Assembly: GCA_044341625.1 (NCBI GenBank) | Contig: JBIIRI010000012.1 | Span: forward strand, 1-35,519 | DNA length: 35,519 nucleotides | Direction of reading: 5' to 3' | Origin: Falsiroseomonas sp044341625 | Lineage (GTDB): Bacteria; Pseudomonadota; Alphaproteobacteria; Acetobacterales; Acetobacteraceae | Shown here: positions 15,725 through 24,615 of the stretch, one piece after another | How positions within the stretch are numbered: position 1 is the stretch's first letter | Layout: every line of letters begins with the position of its first letter | Made by a program: the position numbers and the translations under genes | The notes under the pieces: model-generated | The model's database searches: none | What the model was told of the DNA's origin: nothing | What the model saw: only the letters and a program-made list of their open reading frames with translations

Positions 15725-16018
15725 ATGAAGGTCATCCCCCATGCGGCCGCCGTGGCGGCCTATCGCGAAGCGTCCAGCCTGGCGCCGCCCGCGGCGCAGT
15801 CCAGCGGCTTCGGCGGCATGTTCAAGCGTGCGCTGGAACAGGGCGTGGAGATCGGCCGGAGCGCGGAAGCCGCCTCCACCGCCGCCATGCTCGGCCAGGG
15901 CGGCGTGACGGAGGCGGTGCTGGCGATCAGCAAGGCGGAGCTGACGTTGCAGACGGCGGTCGCGGTGCGCGACCGCGTGGTGTCCGCGTATCAGGATGTG
16001 ATGCGGATGCCGATCTAG
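15725..16018 (+). CDS. fliE: Flagellar MS-ring/rod junction protein FliE
   Basis: FliE links the MS ring to the proximal rod and is the first rod part exported. The 97-residue protein has a variable start and the conserved FGGMFKRALEQGVEIGRSAE. The C-terminal part LAISKAELTLQTAVAVRDRV and VSAYQDVMRMPI is typical of FliE. Length is normal. It follows flgC as in many bacteria and is separated from fliQ by 87 bases containing a hairpin. Confidence 0.95.
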   Translation: MKVIPHAAAVAAYREASSLAPPAAQSSGFGGMFKRALEQGVEIGRSAEAASTAAMLGQGGVTEAVLAISKAELTLQTAVAVRDRVVSAYQDVMRMPI

Positions 16019-16031
16019 ATCGGATCGCGAA

Positions 16032-16062
16032 GGCAGGGGGGGGCGACACCAAGGCCCCTGCC
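16032..16062 (+). terminator. Hairpin between fliE and fliQ
   Basis: GGCAGGGG (16032-16039) is the inverted repeat of CCCCTGCC (16055-16062), with a 15-base loop. It lies 13 bases after the fliE stop. Without a T-run it is more likely an mRNA-stabilising or weak terminating structure between flgB-flgC-fliE and fliQ-fliR-flhB. Confidence 0.4.
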
Positions 16063-16105
16063 CCGCCGATCCGGCTGGATACGGATCCGCGTGAAGGAGA
16101 CCAGG

Positions 16106-16381
16106 ATGGTCGAGGAAACGCTGGGCCAGGCCTTGCGCGAATCCCTGTGGGTGTCGCTGCAGGTCATGGGGCCGCCGCTGCTGGCGGTGCTCATCGTGGG
16201 CCTCGCGGTATCGCTGCTGCAGGCCTTGACCCAGGTGCAGGAAGCCACGCTGGCCTTCCTGCCGAAGCTGGCCGTTTGCGCGCTGCTGATGATAGTGCTG
16301 GGGCCGTTCACCCTTTCGGTCATGCGCGGCTGGACGGAGACGCTGTTCGACCGGGTCGTGCAGATCGGCGGCATCCGTTGA
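16106..16381 (+). CDS. fliQ: Flagellar type III export gate protein FliQ
   Basis: FliQ is a two-helix membrane subunit of the export gate. The 91-residue protein has two hydrophobic segments (LQVMGPPLLAVLIVGLAVSL and LPKLAVCALLMIVLGPFTL) separated by the family sequence LQALTQVQEATLAF. ATG 16106 was chosen because AAGGAGA (16094-16100) sits just before it and the resulting length is normal; a GTG at 16091 would put the binding site inside the gene. It overlaps the fliR TTG start by 4 bases. Confidence 0.96.
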   Translation: MVEETLGQALRESLWVSLQVMGPPLLAVLIVGLAVSLLQALTQVQEATLAFLPKLAVCALLMIVLGPFTLSVMRGWTETLFDRVVQIGGIR

Positions 16382-17160
16382 CCGACGCCGATTGGGATCT
16401 TCTGCGCGCCCTGCCGGCGCTGTCCTTCCAGGCGGTTCTCATCTTCGCCCGGCTCGGCGCCGCGGTGATGCTGCTGCCCGGCATCGGCGAACAGGAGATC
16501 CCACCCACCATCCGCCTCGCGCTCGGCCTCGCGATGCTCGCGCTGCTGCTGCCGGTCCTGGCACCCGCGCTGCCGCCAACGCCCGAACTGGGGACGGAGG
16601 CGGTGCGGCTGGTGGCGCAGGAGGTCGTGGTCGGGCTGTGGCTGGGGGGCCTTGCGCGCATCCTCACGCTTGGCATGGCGATGGCGGGCCAGGCGATTGC
16701 GACCCTGATCGGGCTGCAGGGGATGCTGGTGAGCGATCCGCAGCTCGGCGCGCAGGGCACCACGCTTGGCCGCGCCTTCGGGCTGCTGTCCGCAGTGCTC
16801 GTCCTGTCGAGCGGCCTTTATGCCATCGCGCTGCGGGCGCTGGCGGACAGCTATGCGCTGATTCCCGCCGGCGCCTCCTTCCCGGCCGATGTGGCGGCGG
16901 AAAGCGTGGCGGCGGCCGGCGGGGCGGCGCTCGAACTGGCGCTGCGGCTCTCGGCGCCGTTCGTCATCGCGGCGGTGGTGCTGAACCTCGCACTCGGGCT
17001 GCTGGCGCGGCTGGCGCCGCAGGTGCAGACCTTCTTCGTCGCGATACCGGGCCAGATTCTGGGCGGCATCGCCCTGCTGGCGCTGCTCGCCCCGCCGCTG
17101 ATCGCGACCTATGCCGAGACGCTGCGCGCGAGCTTCGCCGCGCTGCCGGGCGCGCGGTGA
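16378..17160 (+). CDS. fliR: Flagellar type III export gate protein FliR
   Basis: FliR completes the FliPQR export gate. The 260-residue protein has six or so membrane segments with the family patterns FARLGAAVMLLPGIGEQEIP, GMAMAGQAIATLIGLQ and AIPGQILGGIALLALL. The best start is TTG 16378, which overlaps the fliQ stop (TTGA). It gives the normal length and keeps the first membrane helix; the next in-frame starts lie about 30 codons later inside that helix. The gene ends 3 bases before flhB. A rare TTG start coupled to fliQ may limit FliR, which is needed in one copy per gate. Confidence 0.93.
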   Translation: MTDADWDLLRALPALSFQAVLIFARLGAAVMLLPGIGEQEIPPTIRLALGLAMLALLLPVLAPALPPTPELGTEAVRLVAQEVVVGLWLGGLARILTLGMAMAGQAIATLIGLQGMLVSDPQLGAQGTTLGRAFGLLSAVLVLSSGLYAIALRALADSYALIPAGASFPADVAAESVAAAGGAALELALRLSAPFVIAAVVLNLALGLLARLAPQVQTFFVAIPGQILGGIALLALLAPPLIATYAETLRASFAALPGAR

Positions 17161-17163
17161 GCC

Positions 17164-18318
17164 ATGGCGGAGGGTGACGAACCGCCAGATCCCGCCGATC
17201 GTTCGGAAGCCGCCACGCCACGGCGCATCGAGCGCGCCCGGGAAGATGGCCAGGTCGCGCTGTCGCGCGAGGTTGCGGGGTTCGCGGCGCTGCTGGGCGG
17301 GCTTCTCGCCGCCTTCATGGCGCTGCCCTCGCTCGGCCGTGACCTGTTCCGGGCCCTGCGCGCGGTGCTGGAGCGCGCGCATGCGCTGGAGATGGCGGAT
17401 GCCGCGCTGGTCCTGGGCTGGCTCGGCGCGCTGCTGATCGTGCCGGTCGCCGGCGCGGTGGCGCTGGGGGCCGTGGCGGCGACGCTGGTGCAGACGCGGG
17501 GGCTCGTTTCAGCCAAGCCGCTGGCGCCGAAGCTCACCAAGCTCAGTCCGTGGGGCGGCCTGAAGCGGCTGTTCGGCGCGGACGGGCTGGCGGAGTTCGT
17601 CCGCAGCCTGCTGAAGCTTGGCCTGGTGGGCGGGGCGCTGTGGTTCGCGCTCGGCGATCCCGCGTCCTTGCAGGCGGCGCTGCATGCGCCAGCCGGCGCG
17701 ATGCTGCGGGAAGCCTCGGCCGCCGCGCTGCGGCTGGCCGCCGCGGCCCTGGCGGCCTTCGCGGCGATCGCGGTGGTCGACCTGGTGTGGGTGCATGCGC
17801 GGCACCTGAAGATGCTGCGGATGACGCGGCAGGAATTGCGGGACGAGATGAAGGAGAGCGAAGGCGATCCCTACCTGCGCGCCCGTCGTCGCCAGATCCG
17901 GGAAAGCCGTTCGCGGCAGCGCATGATGTCGGCGGTGCCCAAGGCGGCCGTGGTCATCACCAACCCCACCCATTACGCCGTCGCGCTGGCCTATCTGGGC
18001 GGCGATGCGGCGCCCAAGGTGGTGGCGAAGGGCGTGGACGAGCTGGCCGCGCGCATCCGCGCCACGGCCGAGGCGTCCGGCGTGCCGCTGGTCGCGAACC
18101 CGCCACTGGCGCGGGCACTGCATCGGCTCGATGTCGGCGCGGAGATCCCGGCGGAGCATTACCAGGCGGTGGCGGAGATCATCGCGTTCGTGTGGCGTCG
18201 CGCCGGAGGCGCGCGGAACGAGCACGCCGGAGGCGCGCGGAACGAGCACGCCGGAGGCGCGCGGAACGAGCACGCCGGAGGCGCGCGGAACGGGAGCGCC
18301 GGAGGCGCGCGGGAATGA
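17164..18318 (+). CDS. flhB: Flagellar export switch protein FlhB with a repeat-derived C-terminal tail
   Basis: FlhB controls substrate switching of the flagellar export system. The 384-residue protein has the N-terminal ATPRRIERAREDGQV motif, four membrane segments, the linker helix DEMKESEGDPYLRARRRQI, and the autocleavage site NPTH (residues 267-270). The cytoplasmic domain follows with YAVALAY, AAPKVVAKGVDELA and the closing HYQAVAEIIAFVW. Residues 347-384 are four full and one partial copy of an eight-residue unit, AGGARNEH, encoded by 24-bp tandem DNA repeats. FlhB normally ends soon after the conserved domain with a short variable tail, so the tail is unusual. Confidence 0.96.
   Translation: MAEGDEPPDPADRSEAATPRRIERAREDGQVALSREVAGFAALLGGLLAAFMALPSLGRDLFRALRAVLERAHALEMADAALVLGWLGALLIVPVAGAVALGAVAATLVQTRGLVSAKPLAPKLTKLSPWGGLKRLFGADGLAEFVRSLLKLGLVGGALWFALGDPASLQAALHAPAGAMLREASAAALRLAAAALAAFAAIAVVDLVWVHARHLKMLRMTRQELRDEMKESEGDPYLRARRRQIRESRSRQRMMSAVPKAAVVITNPTHYAVALAYLGGDAAPKVVAKGVDELAARIRATAEASGVPLVANPPLARALHRLDVGAEIPAEHYQAVAEIIAFVWRRAGGARNEHAGGARNEHAGGARNEHAGGARNGSAGGARE
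18201..18314 (+). repeat. 24-bp tandem repeat, about 4.75 copies, inside the end of flhB
   Basis: The unit CGCCGGAGGCGCGCGGAACG plus AGCA occurs identically at 18201-18224, 18225-18248 and 18249-18272. It recurs with the last bases changed (CGGGAG for CGAGCA) at 18273-18296 and is cut short at 18297-18314. Being a multiple of 3, it keeps the reading frame and encodes AGGARNEH. The near-identity of the copies indicates recent slippage or duplication. Its core also occurs inverted at 12392-12405. Confidence 0.95.
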
Positions 18319-18448
18319 CGACGCCGCAGGCGCGGCCCTGCGCCATCTCAGCGCACATCATCGCATGCTTGACCGCGCCCGCCTGCCATGGACAGGGTGA
18401 TCCATGCGGTCGCGGGAATGTTCCGTGATGCGGCGATTGGGGATCACG

Positions 18449-19705
<1,257 letters not shown>

Positions 19706-19990
19706 ACCGTGCTGACGGCGAGTTCCGCCGAGGAGGCGCTGGAGTTGCTGGAGGGCGGCGCCCCCGTACCCTGCGCGCTCGTCTCGGATGTGGTGATGCC
19801 GGGTCTCGACGGGTTCGGACTGGCGGCGGAGCTGCGCGCTCGCTACCCCGCGCTGCCGGTCCTGCTGGTGTCGGGCTATGCCGAGGCCGCGCTGGACCGC
19901 GACCTGGCGGCGGAGGGCATCCGGCTTCTGCCCAAGCCCTATGGGCTGGCGGATCTGGTCACGGAATTGCGGGGCATCCTGCCCGGTTGA
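19706..19990 (+). pseudogene. Severed receiver domain of the CckA-like kinase
   Basis: These 94 codons continue in exactly the frame of the kinase after the TAA. They complete its receiver: phosphoacceptor aspartate in LVSDVVMPGLDG, the S/T position in VLLVSGYAE, and the conserved lysine in LLPKPYGL. Counted through the stop, they would be residues 447, 475 and 496. A GTG at 19709 could start translation, but no ribosome binding site is evident and a receiver without its first strand would not fold. A single substitution (TAC or TAT to TAA) explains everything. It could be a real mutation or a sequencing error. Confidence 0.75.
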
Positions 19991-20119
19991 CCGGCGGCGC
20001 GCCTGTTCCGGCCCGCCAACAACATGACATCAGTTTCATCTCGGCGACGGCGTGTTGCGCGTTTCGGACAAATGGCCGCGCCTGCGCCCATGCCGACGAC
20101 TCGGACTCCATAACGCGAA

Positions 20120-20147
20120 ACGGCCCGCCCCGGTCGGGGCAGGCCGT
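20120..20147 (-). terminator. Terminator of dksA, possibly bidirectional
   Basis: Bases 20120-20131 pair with 20136-20147 around a four-base loop, with 11 of 12 positions matched. On the minus strand the stem is followed by TTTCGCGTTA. It lies 58 bases past the dksA stop. The rest of the region 19991-20204, between the kinase remnant and dksA, shows no gene I can support. Confidence 0.7.
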
Positions 20148-20204
20148 CTTCAGGCCAAGCGTCACGCCCGGCCCACATCACGCATCGAAAACGCGACGAA
20201 TCTG

Positions 20205-20621
<417 letters not shown>

Positions 20622-20748
20622 GTTTTTTTTCCCCAACCCCCTTCGGCAAGACCCGGCGCCAAGCCGACGAAGGCGGGCGGACCATAGTGTTGGGGCCATG
20701 GCGGAGACAAGCCCTCGTTGCGCGGCAAGTTCCTGATCTTCTGTCTTT

Positions 20749-21165
20749 TCATCCATCCGTCGCAGGGGCGATGCGGCGGCGGGCCAATTCCACCCTGACA
20801 CGCAGCGTGACCTCGGCGAGCAAGGCGCGCAGGCCAGGGTCGGCCGGGGCCGCATCAGCTTCCGCCGCCTGGGCCAGCGCGGCCAACCGCGCAAGGCGCG
20901 CGGGTGTGGCGCCGCCACGCAGCAGGTCGATCTGCACCTCTCGCAAAAGGTCGAGCGCCGCCCGCCCGCGCCGCCGCGCGCGGTCCTCCGCCCCCTGATC
21001 CGCGCCGGGCCCTTCCTGCAGCGCAAGCAGCGAGGCGGGAGAGGGGGCGGCCACGGCGGCAGCCGCCCGCCCGCTCGGCGCATCCGGCAGCGCAAAGCCG
21101 CCCCCCGACCGGGCCGCCTGCCGCGCCGGCGTCGCGGCACCGCCGATACCACCAACACGCGTCAT
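20749..21165 (-). CDS. fliX: Flagellar assembly regulator FliX
   Basis: FliX couples early basal-body assembly to the activity of the sigma-54 activator FlbD in Caulobacter, and is confined to alphaproteobacteria. The 138-residue protein starts MTRVGGIGG and contains the family block GGGFALPDAP. Its core is helical (RARRRGRAALDLLREVQIDL and ARLAALAQAAEADAAPADPG) and the last helix reads LLAEVTLRVRVELARRR. AGGAGGG lies just before ATG 21165, making the start certain. It is divergent from flgI, the arrangement known in Caulobacter, and two sigma-54 flagellar promoters in this window are its probable indirect targets. flbD itself is not here. Confidence 0.88.
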   Translation of the reverse strand: MTRVGGIGGAATPARQAARSGGGFALPDAPSGRAAAAVAAPSPASLLALQEGPGADQGAEDRARRRGRAALDLLREVQIDLLRGGATPARLARLAALAQAAEADAAPADPGLRALLAEVTLRVRVELARRRIAPATDG

Positions 21166-21311
21166 CCGCCCTCCTGGCTCCTCGCCCCGAACATGCCCCG
21201 ACCGACCCATCGCTTGCGGACCGGTGCCGCATCCTTGCCGGGGCCCGGCATCCCTTGCACCGGCCCGGCAAGCCCTGCCGGCCAATCCTGGCCCTGCCCC
21301 CCCGGCGCGGC

Positions 21312-21326
21312 TGGCACGCGGGTTGC
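21312..21326 (+). promoter_or_regulatory. Sigma-54 (RpoN) promoter of flgI-cheL-flgN
   Basis: TGGCACGCGGGTTGC matches the RpoN consensus TGGCAC-N5-TTGC at every defined position, with 10 bases between GG (-24) and GC (-12). Transcription should start near 21338, 45-57 bases before the two possible flgI ATGs. The site lies between the divergent fliX and flgI genes. Confidence 0.9.
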
Positions 21327-21394
21327 CCTCACACGCCCCGAAGGCCCGGAGACGCAGAGTGGCGCACAAACCTTGCCCGAGGATGACGAAACGC

Positions 21395-22516
21395 ATGCGC
21401 TGGCAACGCGGCCTGCGGCATCTGGCCTGGGCCGCGCTCGGCCTCTGCCTTCTTCTTCCCGCCTTGCCAGCCGCCGCCCAGGTGCGGATCAAGGACATCG
21501 CGGATATCGAGGGCGTGCGCGACAACCAGCTGGTCGGCTACGGGCTGGTCGTCGGGCTCAACGGCACGGGCGACCGGCTGCGCTCGGCGGCCTTCACGCG
21601 CCAATCGCTGATCGGCGTGCTGGAACGGCTGGGTGTCAACACGCGCGACCAGGAACGGCAGCTCGACACCCGCAACGTCGCGGCGGTGATGGTCACCGCC
21701 AACCTGCCCCCCTTCACGCGCCCCGGCAGCCGGATCGACGTCACCGTCTCCACCCTGGGGGATGCCACCAACATCACCGGCGGCACGCTGCTGGTCACGC
21801 CGCTGCTCGGCGCGGATGGGGAAGTCTATGCCGTCGCGCAGGGGCCGATCGCCACCGGCGCGGTCGCGGCGCGCGGCGCCGCGGGCAGCGTCACGCGCGG
21901 GGTGCCGACGGCGGGGCGCATGGCCAATGGCGCCGTGGTGGAACGCGAGGTGGGCTTCCGTTTCGCCCAAGGCGAACGCGTCCATCTCGCGCTCCGCAAC
22001 CCCGACCTCACCACGGCGCGACGAATGGCGGAGGCGATCAACCGCTCCGCCCGCGGTTCCGTCGCCGCCGCGACCGATCCGCGCACGGTCGTGGTGAACA
22101 TCGCGGGACGGGAGGCGGTGGGCTTCCTCGCCCAGATCGAGCAGCTGCGCGTGGAGCCCGACCAGATGGCGCGGGTGGTGATCGAGGAAGCGTCGGGCAC
22201 CATCGTGATGGGCGCGAATGTGCGTGTCAGCACGGTGGCGATCGCGCAGGGCAACCTGACCGTCCGCATCACCGAGACCCCGCAGGTCAGCCAGCCCAAC
22301 GCGCTGGCCGGCGGTGAGACGGTGGTGGTGCCGCGGACCAATATCGAGGTGGACGACCAGGCCGAACGGCGGCTCGGCATCCTGCGCGGCGGGGTGACGC
22401 TGGATGAGCTGGTGCGCGGGCTGAACAGCCTGGGCGTTGGGCCCCGCGACCTCATTACCATCCTGCAGACCGTCAAGGCGGCCGGCGCGTTGCAGGCGGA
22501 GCTGGAATTGCGATGA
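21395..22516 (+). CDS. flgI: Flagellar P-ring protein FlgI
   Basis: FlgI forms the periplasmic P-ring bushing around the rod. The 373-residue protein has a cleaved signal (LRHLAWAALGLCLLLPALPA, cut before QVRIKDI) and FlgI blocks along its whole length: IEGVRDNQLVGYGLVVGLNG, LDTRNVAAVMVTANLPPF, ITGGTLLVTPLLG, ASGTIVMGANVRVSTVAIAQ and GGVTLDELVRGLNSLGVGPR. ATG 21395 has GAGG 12 bases upstream; ATG 21383 is also possible but abuts that GAGG. It overlaps the next gene by 4 bases. Confidence 0.97.
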   Translation: MRWQRGLRHLAWAALGLCLLLPALPAAAQVRIKDIADIEGVRDNQLVGYGLVVGLNGTGDRLRSAAFTRQSLIGVLERLGVNTRDQERQLDTRNVAAVMVTANLPPFTRPGSRIDVTVSTLGDATNITGGTLLVTPLLGADGEVYAVAQGPIATGAVAARGAAGSVTRGVPTAGRMANGAVVEREVGFRFAQGERVHLALRNPDLTTARRMAEAINRSARGSVAAATDPRTVVVNIAGREAVGFLAQIEQLRVEPDQMARVVIEEASGTIVMGANVRVSTVAIAQGNLTVRITETPQVSQPNALAGGETVVVPRTNIEVDDQAERRLGILRGGVTLDELVRGLNSLGVGPRDLITILQTVKAAGALQAELELR

Positions 22517-22854
22517 CCCTGTCCCTTCCCGCCGCGCCACGCGCGGACGCCCCGCGCGCGGCGCTCAACCCGGCCCTGGCCGGCGCGCCCGCGGCGTCCC
22601 AGGGCAAGATCCGGCGCCTGGCGCAGGAATTCGAAGCGCAGGCCATCGCGGCAATGTTCCAGCCCGTCTTCGCCGCCCTGCCGACCGATGGCCCCTTCGG
22701 CGGCGGCCAGGCGGAAGCCCAGTGGCGCCCGATGCTGGTGGACGCGATCGCGCGCGACCTGGCGCGGGCCGGCGGCATCGGGATCGGCGATGCCGTCCGC
22801 CGCGAGTTGTTGCGCGCCCAGGAAGCCGCCAGCACGGAGACCCCAGCACGATGA
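22513..22854 (+). CDS. cheL: Rod-binding protein CheL / FlgJ N-terminal type
   Basis: This 113-residue protein corresponds to the rod-cap (N-terminal) domain of enteric FlgJ without the muramidase domain, called CheL in Caulobacter. The family pattern is visible in AQEFEAQAIAAMFQPVFAAL, DGPFGGGQAEAQWRPMLVDA and IARDLARAGGIGIGDAV. The lack of a hydrolase domain is normal in alphaproteobacteria. It overlaps flgI and the following gene by 4 bases each, so all three are coupled. Placement between flgI and a FlgN-type gene matches Caulobacter flgI-cheL-flbY. Confidence 0.9.
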   Translation: MTLSLPAAPRADAPRAALNPALAGAPAASQGKIRRLAQEFEAQAIAAMFQPVFAALPTDGPFGGGQAEAQWRPMLVDAIARDLARAGGIGIGDAVRRELLRAQEAASTETPAR

Positions 22855-23246
22855 TCGAGGCCCTGACGAATGCCGGGCAACGCCTGGTCGAAGCCCTGCG
22901 GGCCGAGAACGCCGCCCTGGCGCGGCTCGACCTCGGCGCCGCGGCGGAACTGGCGCGCGGCAAGCGCCTGGCGGCCGATGCCTTCGCCGCCGCCTTCGAC
23001 GCCACCCATAAATCAGGCTGCCGCGCGGAAGGCGAGGAGCGCCGCCGGACAGAGGAGATCGCGCTGCACCTGAAGGACCTGACGACGGAAAATCGCCGCC
23101 TGCTTGAACGCGCCATCGATCTGCAGTCGCGGGTGATCGAGACCATCGCCGGCGCGCTGCGCCCGCCCGGCCCCGGCACCTATGGCCATCGCGGCCTGGC
23201 CCGCGAAGGGAGGGCGACGGCCATCTCCGTCGCTTCACACCTATAG
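22851..23246 (+). CDS. FlgN/FlbY-type flagellar protein
   Basis: This 131-residue protein is mostly helical. Its start, MIEALTNAGQRLVEALRAEN, continues with an Ala/Leu-rich coiled coil and the segment LKDLTTENRRLLERAIDLQS. These fit FlgN-type export chaperones, which hold hook-filament junction proteins. In Caulobacter the gene at this place (after flgI and cheL) is flbY. The start ATG overlaps the cheL stop (ATGA). The family call relies on helix pattern and position; the C-terminal 25 residues (from about GPGTYGHR) are basic and variable. Confidence 0.75.
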   Translation: MIEALTNAGQRLVEALRAENAALARLDLGAAAELARGKRLAADAFAAAFDATHKSGCRAEGEERRRTEEIALHLKDLTTENRRLLERAIDLQSRVIETIAGALRPPGPGTYGHRGLAREGRATAISVASHL

Positions 23247-23267
23247 GATCGACGGCGAGACAAGGGC

Positions 23268-23300
23268 GGGCCGCCGCCAGGGTGCGACGGCCGGCGGCCC
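23268..23300. terminator. Hairpin between convergent flgN and oxidoreductase genes
   Basis: GGGCCGCCG (23268-23276) pairs with CGGCGGCCC (23292-23300), a 9-bp stem with a 15-base loop. It lies between the converging stops at 23246 and 23314. No T-run follows on either side, so termination efficiency is uncertain. Confidence 0.5.
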
Positions 23301-23313
23301 CTGCCCCAGCGCG

Positions 23314-24288
23314 TCAGGGAATCAAGGCCAGCTTGCCGAAATGCTGGTTGGCCTTCATCCGAGCCAGCGCCTCATTCACCTCATCCAGACGATAGGTGCG
23401 GTCCAGCGGCAGGTGCAGCTGGCCGGCTTCCAGCGCCTGCCACAGATCGGCGCGGGCCTTGCGGACGATCTCGGCGATCTCGGCCGCGCTGCGGGTGCGG
23501 AAGGTGACGCCGATATAGCTGATGCGGCGCGCCGCATGGGTGTCGAAGTCGAAGGGCGCGACCGCGCCGCCCAGCCGGCCGACATTCACGATGCGCCCGA
23601 GGATCGCCGTGGCGCGCAGCGTCTGCGAGGCCAGCGGGCCGCTGATCATGTCCACCACCGCATCCACGCCGCGGCCGCCAGTGGCGTCCAGCACCAGGTC
23701 CACCCAGGCGGGATCGGCGGTGTCCACCGCATGGGTGGCGCCGAAGGCCCCGAGCCGCGCCCGGCGCTCCGCATTCGTGGATGTGCCGATGATCGTCGTG
23801 GCGCCCATCAGCCGCGCCACCTGCAACCCCATCAGCCCGACGCCCGATGAGGCGCCCTGGATCAGGATGCTGCGGTCCGGCCCGCACAGCCCATGCGTCA
23901 CCACCGCGTCATGCATCGTCTGCAGCGCGATGGGCAGGGTCGCCGCGATCTCCCACGGCATGTTGTTCGACGGCACCGGGAACAGCCGCCCCCAATGCAC
24001 GGCGCAGCATTCGGCATAGGATCCGGACATGGACGCCATCACCCGCATGCCGGGGGTGATATGGGCGGGCACATCGGGGCCGACCGCGATGACCTCGCCC
24101 GCGCCCTCGATGCCGGGGATGGCGCCGGCGCCGCCCTGGTTGCCATGCCGATGGCCGGCGGCAACGCCCAGATCGGCCCGGTTCAGGCCGATGGCGCGCA
24201 GCCGGACCAGCACCTCGCCCGAAGCGGGGCGCGGATCCGGCACCTCCTTCACCACCAGCCCGCCTTCGGTCACCACCGCCGCACGCAT
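23314..24288 (-). CDS. Zinc-independent MDR oxidoreductase (quinone oxidoreductase-like)
   Basis: This is a medium-chain dehydrogenase/reductase, 324 residues. The N-terminal GroES-like domain (MRAAVVTEGGLVVKEVPDPR, GLNRADLGVAAGH, IPGIEGAGEVIAVGPDV) lacks the zinc ligands of alcohol dehydrogenases. The Rossmann part has ILIQGASSGVGLMGLQVARL for NADPH binding, and the C-terminus shows the late strand FGKLALIP. Such proteins reduce quinones or enoyl compounds using NADPH; the substrate here cannot be told. ATG 24288 was chosen, with AGAGGAG at normal distance; a GTG at 24297 almost abuts that site. A very strong hairpin lies just upstream in the probable leader. Confidence 0.88.
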   Translation of the reverse strand: MRAAVVTEGGLVVKEVPDPRPASGEVLVRLRAIGLNRADLGVAAGHRHGNQGGAGAIPGIEGAGEVIAVGPDVPAHITPGMRVMASMSGSYAECCAVHWGRLFPVPSNNMPWEIAATLPIALQTMHDAVVTHGLCGPDRSILIQGASSGVGLMGLQVARLMGATTIIGTSTNAERRARLGAFGATHAVDTADPAWVDLVLDATGGRGVDAVVDMISGPLASQTLRATAILGRIVNVGRLGGAVAPFDFDTHAARRISYIGVTFRTRSAAEIAEIVRKARADLWQALEAGQLHLPLDRTYRLDEVNEALARMKANQHFGKLALIP

Positions 24289-24313
24289 GCGCGCCACTCC
24301 TCTCGATTTATCT

Positions 24314-24347
24314 CCCCCTGCGGCCGCCTAGAAGCGGCCGCAGGGGG
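24314..24347 (-). promoter_or_regulatory. Very stable hairpin 26 bases upstream of the MDR gene
   Basis: CCCCCTGCGGCCGC (24314-24327) and its exact reverse complement (24334-24347) enclose a six-base loop (CTAGAA). With 14 uninterrupted pairs, almost all G-C, this is among the strongest structures in the window. It lies between the MDR ribosome binding site and any upstream promoter, so it would be in the mRNA leader, or it could terminate stray transcription. Function is inferred. Confidence 0.55.
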
Positions 24348-24435
24348 GGCGCCTTATACACGTTGGACGAAGATTGCGCCTGCGAGGCTTCGGCCAGCCA
24401 TCGGCGACCGAGGTGCCTAGACGGGATCGCGCGCC

Positions 24436-24556
24436 ACTTATCTTTTAGCAATAAGTATGATAGAGAATCGTTTGAGATCAGGGTGAAATATGCTGTGTTC
24501 GGCATGTAGCCGGTGAGCCCAGCGTCGTCGAAGACGCTATGTTGATCAACGATCAA
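24436..24556. promoter_or_regulatory. AT-richer intergenic region with three inverted repeats
   Basis: Between the MDR gene and the divergent rpf-like operon, GC content drops locally. ACTTAT (24436-24441) and ATAAGT (24451-24456) form an inverted repeat touching TATGAT (24456-24461), a good -10-like hexamer on the plus strand, though no clear -35 is present. AGCGTC (24521-24526) pairs with GACGCT (24533-24538), and TTGATC-AAC-GATCAA spans 24542-24556. These are candidate operators or leader structures for the REC-GGDEF-EAL gene. No protein-coding gene is supported in 24348-24615. Confidence 0.45.
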
Positions 24557-24615
24557 CCTCGCTGTCCCAGCCACCAGATCCCGGTGCGATGGCCGGAGGC
24601 CGCGCGGAGCGATGC

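Noticed and set aside
18201..18314. CRISPR-like array
   Set aside because: The repeats are directly tandem without spacers, keep the flhB frame and encode AGGARNEH, so they are an in-gene tandem repeat.
24308..24574. Possible 88-residue minus-strand gene upstream of the MDR gene
   Set aside because: It runs through the 14-bp hairpin and the inverted repeats, lacks a convincing ribosome binding site, and its product has no recognisable pattern; the region is better read as regulatory.
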